A stretch of DNA of 64,000 nucleotides, from contig JAVBJU010000025.1 of assembly GCA_031546825.1 (NCBI GenBank), positions 92,344 to 156,343 on the forward strand, given 5' to 3'. The notes under the pieces were generated by a model. That model worked only from the letters and a program-made list of their open reading frames with translations, ran no database searches and had not been told where the DNA came from. Position 1 is the first letter of the stretch. Every line of letters begins with the position of its first letter. Both the position numbers and the translations under genes were made by a program. Shown here in pieces: positions 1 through 7,914 of the stretch. This DNA is from Hohaiivirga sp031546825. GTDB taxonomy: Bacteria > Pseudomonadota > Alphaproteobacteria > Rhizobiales > Beijerinckiaceae.

Positions 1-260
1 AAAATACCGATGAAATCATCCTTGATTTTGTCATGCAGGCACGGGGTGCGGACGGCACGCTGATCACCGAATGGAATGCTTACCGCTACAAGCCCCACAC
101 CACGCTGTCCGGTAAAGGCGTCGTCTTATTCGCCATCAGCAAACGAGCCTATGGCGACGACGAGGGGATGGCTTTTCTGAAAGCGTTGTGGGCAAACCGA
201 CAAGCCGACCTGAACATGTTGGCTGCCAGTACTTTTCCAGCAGTGTCGGGCGTGAAGTAA
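1..260 (+). CDS. C-terminal part of an unrecognised protein, cut by window edge
   Basis: An open frame enters from the left edge (codons from base 3) and stops with TAA at 258-260, giving about 86 residues. The first ATG inside the window (33) is probably internal, because the frame is open upstream with protein-like composition. I do not recognise the family. The visible part has no signal peptide, membrane segment or obvious catalytic motif. The stop codon is followed within 20 bases by repeated AATTTCGG motifs and a long inverted repeat, so this may be the last gene of an inserted element. No function is assigned. Confidence 0.5.
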   Translation, partial: NTDEIILDFVMQARGADGTLITEWNAYRYKPHTTLSGKGVVLFAISKRAYGDDEGMAFLKALWANRQADLNMLAASTFPAVSGVK

Positions 261-278
261 TTTCGGTGATGTTGTGTG

Positions 279-363
279 AATTTCGGCGACCGTTTACTTA
301 ACTCAACTTTCCTTAGTGCATAAGAGAAAAACAAAGGGAATTAAGTAAACGATCACTGAAATT
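279..363. repeat. Imperfect 26-bp inverted repeat
   Basis: Arms 279-304 and 338-363 match at 22 of 26 positions, sharing AATTTC at the outer end and the core CGTTTACTTAA. All four differences are transitions. The loop is 33 bases. A further AATTTCGG copy precedes the left arm (around 260). This could be a decayed insertion-sequence end or a large hairpin downstream of the preceding gene. No poly-T tract follows, so it is not a standard terminator. Confidence 0.6.
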
Positions 364-400
364 TTCCAACGGTTTGGATGATTCAAGGGCCAACAGAAAT

Positions 401-727
401 TCATTTTATTGGCATTTTTTCTGCACCAAAATGGTCATCCAGGAGATCAAATAGAAATTGAATTAAATTTCCGTCATTATTTTCAATACCTTTGGTCGCA
501 CATTCTATTAAAAAGGTGTCTTGCACCAAGACTGCGATCCAGAATGGAGATTTTATATTATATTTAACTAAAATATATTCTCGAAATCCATCTAATAATT
601 TGCGATCGCAGCCAAGGTCAAGTCCAGTTAAAAAGGCTATGATTTGCTTGTATTCTTTTTCACAAATGTTCATCCCGATGTGGGTCTTAAAGTAATTGTA
701 TTTTTTGATCATCTCGTCATTGGTCAT
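401..727 (-). CDS. Hypothetical 108-residue protein, AT-rich orphan
   Basis: Complete small gene on the minus strand, ATG at 727, with a weak GGA ribosome site about 8 bases upstream. The base composition is clearly AT-rich and the protein is rich in Ile, Lys, Asn, Phe and Tyr, unlike the GC-rich neighbours, which suggests acquisition by transfer. There is no signal peptide and no clear membrane span. It looks like a small soluble acidic protein with alternating helices. Such isolated AT-rich small genes are sometimes immunity or antitoxin proteins, but nothing here shows that. It lies between an inverted repeat and an RNA repair cassette. Confidence 0.6.
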   Translation of the reverse strand: MTNDEMIKKYNYFKTHIGMNICEKEYKQIIAFLTGLDLGCDRKLLDGFREYILVKYNIKSPFWIAVLVQDTFLIECATKGIENNDGNLIQFLFDLLDDHFGAEKMPIK

Positions 728-818
728 TTTTAAATTCCAAATTTTGTTCCATCTGGATGTTTATTGTAGCGGCAATTGACGCCGCTGCTTTTCTTGCGAC
801 GGATTTTGCGCACGCATC

Positions 819-1955
819 TTACACCCACTCCACTCCATGTGCCTCCATCAAGCTCGGCGGCTCATATTTCCCCACCATGCGGCGGATCACTGCTTCTGGC
901 ACCACGGCTTCGCGGTCTTTGTTCTGGCGCAGGATGTCGGCGAGGGGGCGGTCGAGGGCGTGGATTTCCACGTGGGCGTCATACAAGCGCAACAGTGAAA
1001 TCACCTTGCTGCGCAGCGAAACCGTGAGGTTCGTGGCGTTCCACACGAAATCCTGTTTGCGCCGCAACAGAATGTGCGCCCGCTGTTGGGTTTCCTGAAA
1101 CACCGCGCCCTGGTTGTCGGTTGGGGCGATTTTCAGGTCGCTGCGCACCGCATCAAGCGACACTTGCGGCCAGTCAGCAAACGCCTTTTGCGCATAGGTG
1201 TCCTTGCCGCTGCCCGGCAGTCCGCACAGCATCACCACCCGGCTGCCGGTTGCGGCCTGCGCCGTGTAGTGCAGCGAGCGGTCTGGCTTTTCGAGATATT
1301 GCATCCGGCTTTCATCATTGGCGAAGGGCCAAGGGTGATCCAAGATGCCTTCCTCTTCGAGCCACAGGCGCAAGAGTTCCAGCGTTTCCGCAGTCTCGTC
1401 GCATGTGGGGCAAATACGGCCACGGTTGTCGGCATTGGCAAGAATGAGAAGTTCCTGCCAGCGCCCCACCAGCGAAAAGCCCACCGCCCGGCGCAGTGCA
1501 TTGCTCGCCCCAAACAGATGAAACGGTCGTTGGTGCCAGAAAATCAGCCAGTAAACCCGCTCCCGCACTTCACGCGGCACGCCCGCTTCCCACAGAAGCG
1601 TCCAGGCCACGCGGGCGCCGAGCCGCGAATGGCCCGGCTGGCTGATGCGCTCGCGCTGCAAGGTCTCGTCCCAGCCGATCTCGGTAGTGTCGGGCTTGCC
1701 GATGTCGTGCAGCAGTGCTGCCAGTAGCACCGCCGCGCGCCGCTCCTCGGCAAGGGCATGGTAGCGGGGTGCCGCCAGCATTTCCTCCGTCACCATCCGG
1801 GTATGGGTCCAGACATCGCCTTCGGCATGGAATACCGCATCCTGTGGGCAGGCGCGCATGGCCTTGGCCCCGGGAAAAGCCGCTTCCAGCGCCATCCAGT
1901 CGATGGTGGGAGCGAACAGGGCTTGAAGCCATGGCGTATTGTTCGTCCAGGTCAT
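819..1955 (-). CDS. HD-Pnk: HD phosphoesterase fused to 5'-OH polynucleotide kinase
   Basis: A 378-residue two-domain end-healing enzyme. Residues about 45-200 form an HD hydrolase domain resembling those of tRNA-nucleotidyltransferase-like proteins, with His51, the His83-Asp84 pair (LLHDIGKPD), His109 and Asp176 as likely metal ligands. Residues about 238-378 form a P-loop kinase with Walker A GLPGSGKD (245-252) and Asp268/Arg271 as candidate 5'-OH acceptor-site residues. In the family described from Runella, the HD domain removes 2',3'-cyclic or 3'-phosphates and the kinase phosphorylates 5'-OH ends. The ATG overlaps the stop of the upstream RNA ligase (ATGA, 1952-1955), so the two are translationally coupled. 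Activity is inferred from the family. The domain calls are firm. Confidence 0.88.
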   Translation of the reverse strand: MTWTNNTPWLQALFAPTIDWMALEAAFPGAKAMRACPQDAVFHAEGDVWTHTRMVTEEMLAAPRYHALAEERRAAVLLAALLHDIGKPDTTEIGWDETLQRERISQPGHSRLGARVAWTLLWEAGVPREVRERVYWLIFWHQRPFHLFGASNALRRAVGFSLVGRWQELLILANADNRGRICPTCDETAETLELLRLWLEEEGILDHPWPFANDESRMQYLEKPDRSLHYTAQAATGSRVVMLCGLPGSGKDTYAQKAFADWPQVSLDAVRSDLKIAPTDNQGAVFQETQQRAHILLRRKQDFVWNATNLTVSLRSKVISLLRLYDAHVEIHALDRPLADILRQNKDREAVVPEAVIRRMVGKYEPPSLMEAHGVEWV

Positions 1956-2749
1956 GACAGCTCTCCCGTGAACAGATTGACCCCATCGGCCAGCCGGTTT
2001 GGCAGCAACGGGCGGTCAGCCCAGTGCGAGCCGGATTCGGTGATGGCTTGCAGGAAATCGGCGCGCACATATTTATAGCGCCCGATCACGATACCGTCGC
2101 GCTCGTGTTTGAGGTAAAGCCCTTCGGCGAGCGCGCTCTGCTCGGTTTGCCGAGCGGCTTCCTCGGGGTCGATACCCGCCTCGATGGCGGAGAGGGTGAG
2201 GGCCTCCTGCCAGCTTTCGCTCTTGTAAAGCGAAGGCCGGATCAGCGCCCGCACCATTTTTCCCGTGGCGAGGTTGCCGCGATGCACCACCGGCACCGAA
2301 ACTACCGGCGCACCAGCAAGCAGCGCATGGCGCGCATCGGTGCCGAGAAACACCTGCCTTTCCCGGTCGAAAATATCAAACTCGAGAAAGTAATGGGGCA
2401 GGCGGTCATAGAACACCGTGTGCTTGGCAAAGCACCATTCGCCAAACATGATGAAGCGCGTGCCCAGCCGTTGCCGCAAAGCGTGTTCATGGCACGAGGC
2501 CCACGCCTTGAAGAGCGAAAACTGCCCCTCGCGCGCCCCACCCGTGAGGATGTGCCCGCGTGATTGCAGCATGAGGCGGCCATCCGGGCTGAAGGAGATC
2601 GCGGCATTGGCGCCATCGACCTTTTCCTCCCATATGCACGCGCCATCAATGAGCGATGCAGGGTCAATCTGCCCGGCGCTGTCATCGCCCGGTTGCAGCC
2701 GCGAACCGCAAAGATGCGGTGTGCGCGGGTATTTTATAAAAGGTAACAT
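1952..2749 (-). CDS. ATP-dependent RNA ligase, minimal nucleotidyltransferase domain
   Basis: A 265-residue protein of the RNA ligase/DNA ligase/capping enzyme superfamily. Motif I is EEKVDGAN with Lys43 as the predicted AMP-accepting lysine. Motif III-like EFDIFD is at about 123-128, motif IV EGLYLK at 209-214 and motif V RYKYVR (Lys226) near the end. It would seal 3'-OH and 5'-phosphate RNA ends through a ligase-AMP intermediate. It lacks any obvious C-terminal or OB-fold domain and is close to the smallest size for this fold. It is the first gene of a pair with HD-Pnk, with a 4-base overlap. Together they supply healing and sealing. Whether the substrate is RNA or nicked DNA cannot be read from sequence. 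Confidence 0.87.
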   Translation of the reverse strand: MLPFIKYPRTPHLCGSRLQPGDDSAGQIDPASLIDGACIWEEKVDGANAAISFSPDGRLMLQSRGHILTGGAREGQFSLFKAWASCHEHALRQRLGTRFIMFGEWCFAKHTVFYDRLPHYFLEFDIFDRERQVFLGTDARHALLAGAPVVSVPVVHRGNLATGKMVRALIRPSLYKSESWQEALTLSAIEAGIDPEEAARQTEQSALAEGLYLKHERDGIVIGRYKYVRADFLQAITESGSHWADRPLLPNRLADGVNLFTGELS

Positions 2750-3067
2750 GATAAAATCCCAAAGGTATACAGCCGCTCAAACCTGCAAAATACAGGGAGC
2801 GTAATCATCGTGATCAGTGCTGAATAAAAATGCCGTTCAACGGCACCTTCCTTGAGATCATGGTATTACATTTCTTCCTCACAACGCCGCCTATAGCGGA
2901 TGTGGCGGGGGAAGACAATATAGGTGAAGTGGTGGGGCCTCCTCTACCACTGGGCGTAAATCGAAACTCGGGGTTGCGAACCGCAAGACATCAATTCAAC
3001 GACCAGATTTTGAGCTTGCTTTTGGTTGCCAGCATCGCAACTCTAAAATTATCGATTTTTTAGGTCA
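2750..3067. other. Intergenic region, no gene seen
   Basis: 318 bases between the ligase start and the end of the APH(6)-type gene. It should hold the promoter of the RNA repair pair. A plus-strand frame at 2830-3063 has no convincing ribosome site or protein-like composition and I do not call it. A minus-strand stretch near 2940-2955 resembles a tRNA D-arm, but no cloverleaf can be completed around it. Confidence 0.5.
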
Positions 3068-3895
3068 TTACCCCAGTTCAGCAAGCGCCAGCTTTGCCAT
3101 TTCTAATGTAATGGCCGCAGCTTCGTTGCTTTCGAGTGTCCATGCTGTCGAGAGCCCGCACCAGGCAATGATCCACATCAGAAGACGCTGTTTGTCCAGG
3201 CCTGCCACTTCGGTCACGGTCTTCAGTCGCTGTTTGAATATTTCCGGCACAGCAGCGATCCGGGGGACCGGATTGCCAATATCCGGGTTGGTGAAAATAT
3301 TGGCATAGTCGAATCCGCGTTCGCCCATAATCCCTTTGGGGTCAATAGCCAGCCAGCCCGATGCCCCAAAATCAAGGACGTTATCATGGTGTAAATCACC
3401 ATGTAACGCGACCACATCACGTGGAGTGGAGAGCAGTTCTTCAGCTATTTCGGCACAGCGGTTCAGGACGCCCCCATGTTTCCGGGCTGCTGGTTTGAGC
3501 GTGCGAAACCAGTCATGGAGAGGCGTAAGCTGTGGTGGAGATTGCTTCTGGAAGGTATGAAGCCGGTTTGCTGTGAGGCATATAATACGAACTGCTTCGG
3601 TATCCCGCCCCGTCCTGGACATGGCCGATAGAGATGCGGAACCTGTTGCGCGCTCCAGAAGAATTGCCCCGTTCTCATGAGCCATAACCTGCGCCGCGCC
3701 GTTTCCTCCCCACCAGACCATCAGCGCATTGCCGGTTTGTTCATGCGCGTCATCCGTGATTTTGAGCATGGCCTTCATGCCATTTTTTGCTGTTTTCACC
3801 GGGAGAAGCTGCGACGTATGGGTTATGAATGGCGTGCCATCTGGAATGAGGTTCCAGAGATTCAGCCAGGGTCGGAAAACACATTCAGTCATCAT
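3068..3895 (-). CDS. Aminoglycoside/hydroxyurea phosphotransferase, APH(6) family
   Basis: A 275-residue kinase-fold antibiotic phosphotransferase close to the streptomycin 6-phosphotransferase family (StrB-like). The Brenner motif HGDLHHDN begins at His165 with catalytic Asp167. The metal-binding segment WLAIDPKG follows, with Asp185, then the family signature GERGFDYANI. The length is typical. Two ATGs are adjacent (3895 and 3892) behind an AGGAAAG ribosome site. It faces away from an MFS transporter remnant at 4066. Family membership is firm; the true substrate (streptomycin or another small hydroxylated compound) is unknown. Chromosomal members of this family are often not clinically relevant resistance genes. 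Confidence 0.85.
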   Translation of the reverse strand: MMTECVFRPWLNLWNLIPDGTPFITHTSQLLPVKTAKNGMKAMLKITDDAHEQTGNALMVWWGGNGAAQVMAHENGAILLERATGSASLSAMSRTGRDTEAVRIICLTANRLHTFQKQSPPQLTPLHDWFRTLKPAARKHGGVLNRCAEIAEELLSTPRDVVALHGDLHHDNVLDFGASGWLAIDPKGIMGERGFDYANIFTNPDIGNPVPRIAAVPEIFKQRLKTVTEVAGLDKQRLLMWIIAWCGLSTAWTLESNEAAAITLEMAKLALAELG

Positions 3896-4065
3896 ACTTT
3901 CCTGTGTCCCGCTATCGACAAAGGGACTCTATTCCACAATCCCAATTGCCCATTTATATACTGCTTGCCCATGATAACCCATAAACAACATAGCACTTCA
4001 GATCGTTTAATCGTAAACCACCTCCACGCAACAGCCCCCATATCACCGGCTACGGAACAAATGGC

Positions 4066-4260
4066 ATGACCGAACGACGCCCACCGTTCATAACCAATGC
4101 CAGTTCACAACTGGCCCTGTTGACGGTTGGGCGGTCGGCTGCGGCTTTTGCGGATCAATTGGTTGAACTGCTGATTTTATGGTTCGTCTGGGAGTTGACG
4201 CGGTCTTCTACCATCATGGGGATAGTGACATTCACCGAGCGCGGCTTTGGTTATTTTTCA
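4066..4260 (+). pseudogene. Truncated N-terminus of an MFS transporter
   Basis: From the ATG at 4066 the frame encodes about 60 residues typical of a major facilitator N-terminus: a short hydrophilic start, then a first membrane helix containing FADQLVELLILWFVWELT and the small-residue/Gly pattern of the following loop. Similarity ends around 4255-4260. The frame then continues through sequence antisense to the phosphatase gene and loses membrane-protein character. The remaining helices are absent, so this is a broken exporter gene. The deletion endpoint lies just beyond the 3' end of the phosphatase gene (4315). It sits next to an antibiotic kinase, suggesting a partly deleted resistance module. 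Confidence 0.5.
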
Positions 4261-4314
4261 AGGCAAACCGGTTTATGGAATATAAATAGTGCCACGATTG
4301 TGCCGAGCAACCGC

Positions 4315-5037
4315 CTATTCCCGATGCATAATCCTATCCACCAGCAAATCCGACCAAAAGCTCGGCCTGAAATTCTTTTCCAGCTCTTCCGGGTCGTAGA
4401 CTTTTTCGACCCATTCGAGGAACGGCAGGCCTTTGGCTTCGCCCTGGCGGCGGTAGAGTGCGAAGAAGGCATCGAGGATGCCGGTTTTGGCGAAGCGGAA
4501 ATGGCCGTATTTGAGCGACAATTCTTTCACTGCTTCCGCGACGGGCCTGCCTTCACGCACGATCAGGTAAAGGGCTGCGACGAAGCCGGCGCGGTCGGCA
4601 CCGGATTTGCAATGGATCAGCACCGGGTAGGTCAGCTTGTCGAAGAAAGCCTTGGCCGCCAGAATGCTTTCGCGGTCGGGCGCGCCGCGTGACCGCACGA
4701 TGAACTCCACCAGCGCGATGCCGTGCCGTTCGCAATAATCTTTCTGTAACTGCCACGCGCCGTGTTCACGGCCGCCGCGCAAGTTGACGATGGTTTTCAG
4801 CCCGGCTTTTGCCAAAGCGGCAATCTGGTAGGGCGCGGGCTGGGCTGAGCGCCACAGGTCTGGCGTCACCTTGTGCTTGTTGAGATAGGCGAGGCGGAAG
4901 ATGCCGTGATCGACCAGCAGCATGTTGCTCCAGGCGCGAAAGTGGTCGCCGGAGGTTTCGAGCGGCCTGTCCCACCGCGCAATCCGCGCCATGCGGCGGG
5001 CATAGCGGGTATCAGGCTTTCGAAAACGGTTGAACAC
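4315..5037 (-). CDS. Dual-specificity/tyrosine phosphatase family protein
   Basis: A 240-residue protein with the protein tyrosine phosphatase signature HCKSGADRAG: the catalytic Cys143 and Arg149 fit CX5R. An upstream VNLRGGR segment is also typical of this group of bacterial DSP-like phosphatases. An acidic residue around 121 could serve as the general acid. No signal peptide or transmembrane segment is seen, so it is probably cytoplasmic. The substrate could be phosphotyrosine, a phosphoinositide or a small phosphate ester. The start at 5037 is GTG; an in-frame ATG at 4992 is an alternative. It stands alone, with 283 bases upstream before ppa in the other orientation. Confidence 0.8.
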   Translation of the reverse strand: MFNRFRKPDTRYARRMARIARWDRPLETSGDHFRAWSNMLLVDHGIFRLAYLNKHKVTPDLWRSAQPAPYQIAALAKAGLKTIVNLRGGREHGAWQLQKDYCERHGIALVEFIVRSRGAPDRESILAAKAFFDKLTYPVLIHCKSGADRAGFVAALYLIVREGRPVAEAVKELSLKYGHFRFAKTGILDAFFALYRRQGEAKGLPFLEWVEKVYDPEELEKNFRPSFWSDLLVDRIMHRE

Positions 5038-5320
5038 AGGCGTTAAACTCTCGGTGGTTCGTCGGAGCGATTATGCTCCGGCAAAAAAAGCACGGGTGCC
5101 GATCAAAAGCCGTTAGCTGACCTCTCCCGGCGGGCGTTGCCGTCTTCAAGGGTTCCGGCCCGAAAGGCTCTCTAGCAGCCTTCATATCATTGGGCAATGT
5201 TTTGCAGGATGTGGGATGGGAGAGGCCCTCCGCCTTTCTTCCTCTTGTCGCGCGCGCGTCCACCCGTTAAGCAGCAGGAAACACGGGGGCGGCGGTCGGT
5301 TGCCCATTTGGAGAATACCC

Positions 5321-5860
5321 ATGCGCATTGATGCATTGCCGGTTGGCAAGAACCCGCCTGAAGACGTCAACCTGATTGTTGAAGTGCCGTTGGGCGGTGA
5401 GCCCATCAAGTATGAGATGGACAAGGCTTCCGGCGCCTTGATGGTCGATCGCTTCCTGTACACCGCCATGCATTACCCGGGTAATTACGGCTTCATTCCG
5501 CACACGCTTTCGGGTGATGGCGACCCGTGTGACGTGCTGTGCGCCAATACCCGCGCCATTGCCCCCGGTGCGGTGATGAGCGTGCGCCCGGTGGGCGTGC
5601 TGATCATGGAAGATGATGCCGGGCAAGATGAGAAAATCATCGCCGTGCCGTCAAAACAACTGACCAGCCGCTATGATGCCTTCAAGAACTACACCGACCT
5701 GCCGGTGATCACCACCCAGCAGATCGAGCACTTCTTCGCCCATTACAAGGATCTCGAACCCGGCAAATGGGTGCGCATCGTCCGCTGGGGCGATGCTGAT
5801 GAAGCCCGCCGCATGATTCTCGAGGGCATCGAGCGCTATCAGAATTCACTAAAGAAATAA
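5321..5860 (+). CDS. ppa: Inorganic pyrophosphatase
   Basis: A 179-residue soluble family I pyrophosphatase that hydrolyses PPi to phosphate and so drives biosynthetic reactions. Conserved features are IKYEMDKASG, YPGNYGFIPHTL and the metal-binding DGDPCDVL, followed by DEKIIAVP and HYKDLEPGKW. The start at 5321 is chosen because it begins the conserved N-terminus and has GGAG 8 bases upstream; the frame is open further upstream but that part is not protein-like. It converges with the L,D-transpeptidase-like gene, only 4 bases separating the two stop codons. Confidence 0.96.
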   Translation: MRIDALPVGKNPPEDVNLIVEVPLGGEPIKYEMDKASGALMVDRFLYTAMHYPGNYGFIPHTLSGDGDPCDVLCANTRAIAPGAVMSVRPVGVLIMEDDAGQDEKIIAVPSKQLTSRYDAFKNYTDLPVITTQQIEHFFAHYKDLEPGKWVRIVRWGDADEARRMILEGIERYQNSLKK

Positions 5861-5864
5861 GGGT

Positions 5865-6470
5865 CTAACCCATTATCTCGATTTTCGTCCGTGGCCCGGT
5901 GCGCGCAAGCAGCCGGGCCATGTGTTTTGCGGCGATGGCGATGCAGCCTTGGGTCGGCGTGTAGCCGGGGCGGGCGATGTGCAGAAACAGCGCCGAGCCG
6001 CGCCCGCGGATCACCGGGCGGCGGTTGATGGCGAGGTCTATGACAACGTCGTAAACATCATCGTCACGCCACATCCGTTCGCAGCTTGCGCGGTGGGGCA
6101 GGGTGACGGGCTGGTTGTAGCGCGGGTCTTCAGGTGCATCACACCAGCCATCGTTCGGACGGATGGCCTTGAGCGCGAGCGGCGTGCGCGGGCGGGGGTG
6201 TTTGTCGCGGCGGTAATGGGCGCGGATGAGGCCGAATGTTCCGGCCAGTGTGCAGCCATCGCCCTCGCGCTTGCGATGGGTGACGCCGCCACGCCCGAGC
6301 GCGCAGGGAAAACGAAGGTTTCCCATCACCACCGTGCCGCGACTGGGGGCGAGGGGGGAGCGAAAAACCTGGATGATATCGACGGTGGTGCGCTTCATGG
6401 AACGGCCTTTGATCTCAGCATCTTGAACCAGCGGGGTTGGCAGGGGAATGGGCGAATTCGGGTTTTCCAA
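5865..6470 (-). CDS. L,D-transpeptidase catalytic-domain (YkuD-type) protein
   Basis: About 201 residues. The C-terminal third carries the YkuD active-site pattern: His164 followed by PTQGCIAI with Cys176 as the predicted nucleophile. YkuD enzymes crosslink peptidoglycan stem peptides or attach lipoproteins to them. The rest matches a compact alphaproteobacterial group rather than the longer ErfK/YbiS enzymes. No classical signal peptide is visible, which is odd for a cell-wall enzyme. An internal ATG at 6398 (MKRTTVDII) has AAAGG about 10 bases upstream and may be the true start, giving 177 residues. Peptidoglycan is the likely but unproven substrate. Confidence 0.75.
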   Translation of the reverse strand: MENPNSPIPLPTPLVQDAEIKGRSMKRTTVDIIQVFRSPLAPSRGTVVMGNLRFPCALGRGGVTHRKREGDGCTLAGTFGLIRAHYRRDKHPRPRTPLALKAIRPNDGWCDAPEDPRYNQPVTLPHRASCERMWRDDDVYDVVIDLAINRRPVIRGRGSALFLHIARPGYTPTQGCIAIAAKHMARLLARTGPRTKIEIMG

Positions 6471-6717
6471 CGACTCATCTGTAAATTTGCTTTATTTGGA
6501 GTAACGGGCGTTTTAAGTGGATCGCCGGTTAAACGCGCATCACTTTCGAGCGGGGTGTAGGGCGCAAGGCTTTATGCAGTTAACCGGGTTCCACTAACCG
6601 CGCCTTGCTCTGAAGGCCGTGAGCCCTTACATAGTCAAGGCGTGCCCCGTTGCCCGCACGTTCCCGTGTCATCCGCCTCGCCCGCAAGCGGGGTTGTTTT
6701 GTCGAGGTTTTCTCCTG

Positions 6718-7404
6718 ATGCCGAATACCACCCGTCTGCTCGTGGTTGATGATGAGGCGATCCTGCGTGAAACGCTTGCCGAGCAACTCGCCATGGACCC
6801 GGATTTCGAGGTTCTCACCGCAGACACGGCCACAGGCGGGATAGAGATTGCGCTTGGCGAGCGCATTGATCTCGTCATCATGGATGTCGGGCTGCCCGAT
6901 ATGGATGGGCGGGACGCCGTAAAAAAGATGCGGGACGCCGGTTTCCGCGCGCCAATCATCATGCTGACCGCGCAGGATACCGACGACGATACGGTCAAGG
7001 GCCTTGAGGCGGGCGCCAATGATTACGTGTCAAAGCCGTTCAAATACGCCGTGCTGATGGCCCGCATCCGCGCGCAGTTGCGCCAGTATGAGGCCAGTGA
7101 AGATGCGGTGTTCCAGATCGGCCCCTACACCTTCAAGCCCGGTGCCAAACTGCTGGTGAACGCCAAGGGCTCGAAGATGAAGCTCACCGAAAAGGAAACC
7201 GCCATTCTGCGTTACCTCTACCGGGCGGGCGCGCAGGTGATCGGGCGCGATGTGCTGCTCACCGAAGTGTGGGGCTATAACGCCAAGGTCACCACCCACA
7301 CCCTCGAAACCCACATCTACCGTCTGCGCCAGAAAATCGAGCCCGATCCGTCGAACGCCCGCATTCTGCTGACCGAGGCCGGCGGATATCGTTTGGCCCC
7401 GTAA
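6718..7404 (+). CDS. OmpR-family response regulator
   Basis: A 228-residue two-component regulator. The receiver domain (about 5-120) has the acidic pair Asp11-Asp12, phospho-acceptor Asp56 (VIMDVGLPD) and Lys106 (VSKPF). The C-terminal winged helix carries the OmpR recognition segment THTLETHIYRLRQKIEPD. The start at 6718 is preceded by a GAGG element; the open frame upstream is not protein-like. No histidine kinase gene is nearby, so it is an orphan in this window. A cyclic-nucleotide-binding protein follows after 27 bases and is probably co-transcribed. Confidence 0.92.
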   Translation: MPNTTRLLVVDDEAILRETLAEQLAMDPDFEVLTADTATGGIEIALGERIDLVIMDVGLPDMDGRDAVKKMRDAGFRAPIIMLTAQDTDDDTVKGLEAGANDYVSKPFKYAVLMARIRAQLRQYEASEDAVFQIGPYTFKPGAKLLVNAKGSKMKLTEKETAILRYLYRAGAQVIGRDVLLTEVWGYNAKVTTHTLETHIYRLRQKIEPDPSNARILLTEAGGYRLAP

Positions 7405-7431
7405 TACATCAGGATTGGGTTAGGAAACATC

Positions 7432-7896
7432 ATGGCCATCAGCGACGTTCTGGAAATCTTGAGCCGGTCCGAACTGTTCAACAAATTTTCGCCGGAGGCC
7501 TTGCGCCTTCTGGCCTTCACCGCTGAATCCCGCTCCCTGCAACAGGGTGATGTGCTGTTCAAAAAAGGCGACAGCGCCGATTGCGGCTATCTGGTGAAGG
7601 GCGGGACGCTGGCGCTGAGCGGCGCAACGCCGGACGAGCGGCGGCCTGTCATGGCCGGGCCGGGGGTGCTGATTGGCAAGCTGGCCCTGTTCATCCGCAA
7701 CACCCGCCCGGTGACGGCTGTCGCGGTTGAGCCCACAGAGGTGCTGCGCATCGCGCCAACCATGCTGCGCCGCATTCTCGAGGAATACCCGGAATGCGCC
7801 CGCGTCGCTCATGACGCCGTGCGTCAGGATCTTGAGAACACAACCCGCGAACTCAATGGCGTGCGGCCGTTGTTTGACGACGATGTCCGAGCCTGA
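7432..7896 (+). CDS. Stand-alone cyclic nucleotide-binding domain protein
   Basis: 154 residues with the Crp/PKA-type beta-roll: the N-terminal helix LFNKFSPEALRLLAF, then LQQGDVLFKKGD and a phosphate-binding-cassette-like region (GPGVLIGKLALF), then a helix. There is no DNA-binding helix-turn-helix, so it is not a classical Crp/Fnr regulator. The Arg expected at the end of a cAMP-binding cassette is not clearly in place, so ligand binding is uncertain. It lies 27 bases after the response regulator, suggesting that it modulates or reports on the same pathway. It converges with xth. Confidence 0.8.
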   Translation: MAISDVLEILSRSELFNKFSPEALRLLAFTAESRSLQQGDVLFKKGDSADCGYLVKGGTLALSGATPDERRPVMAGPGVLIGKLALFIRNTRPVTAVAVEPTEVLRIAPTMLRRILEEYPECARVAHDAVRQDLENTTRELNGVRPLFDDDVRA

Positions 7897-7914
7897 AGTG
7901 CGCTCGGTGCGACC

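Noticed and set aside
2930..2965. Possible tRNA 5' half on the minus strand (CAGTGGTAGAG-like)
   Set aside because: Only a D-arm-like string is present; no anticodon stem, T-arm or acceptor pairing can be built.
2830..3063. 77-codon plus-strand frame between the ligase and the APH(6)-type gene
   Set aside because: No ribosome site, no recognisable feature, in a region likely to be promoter and leader.
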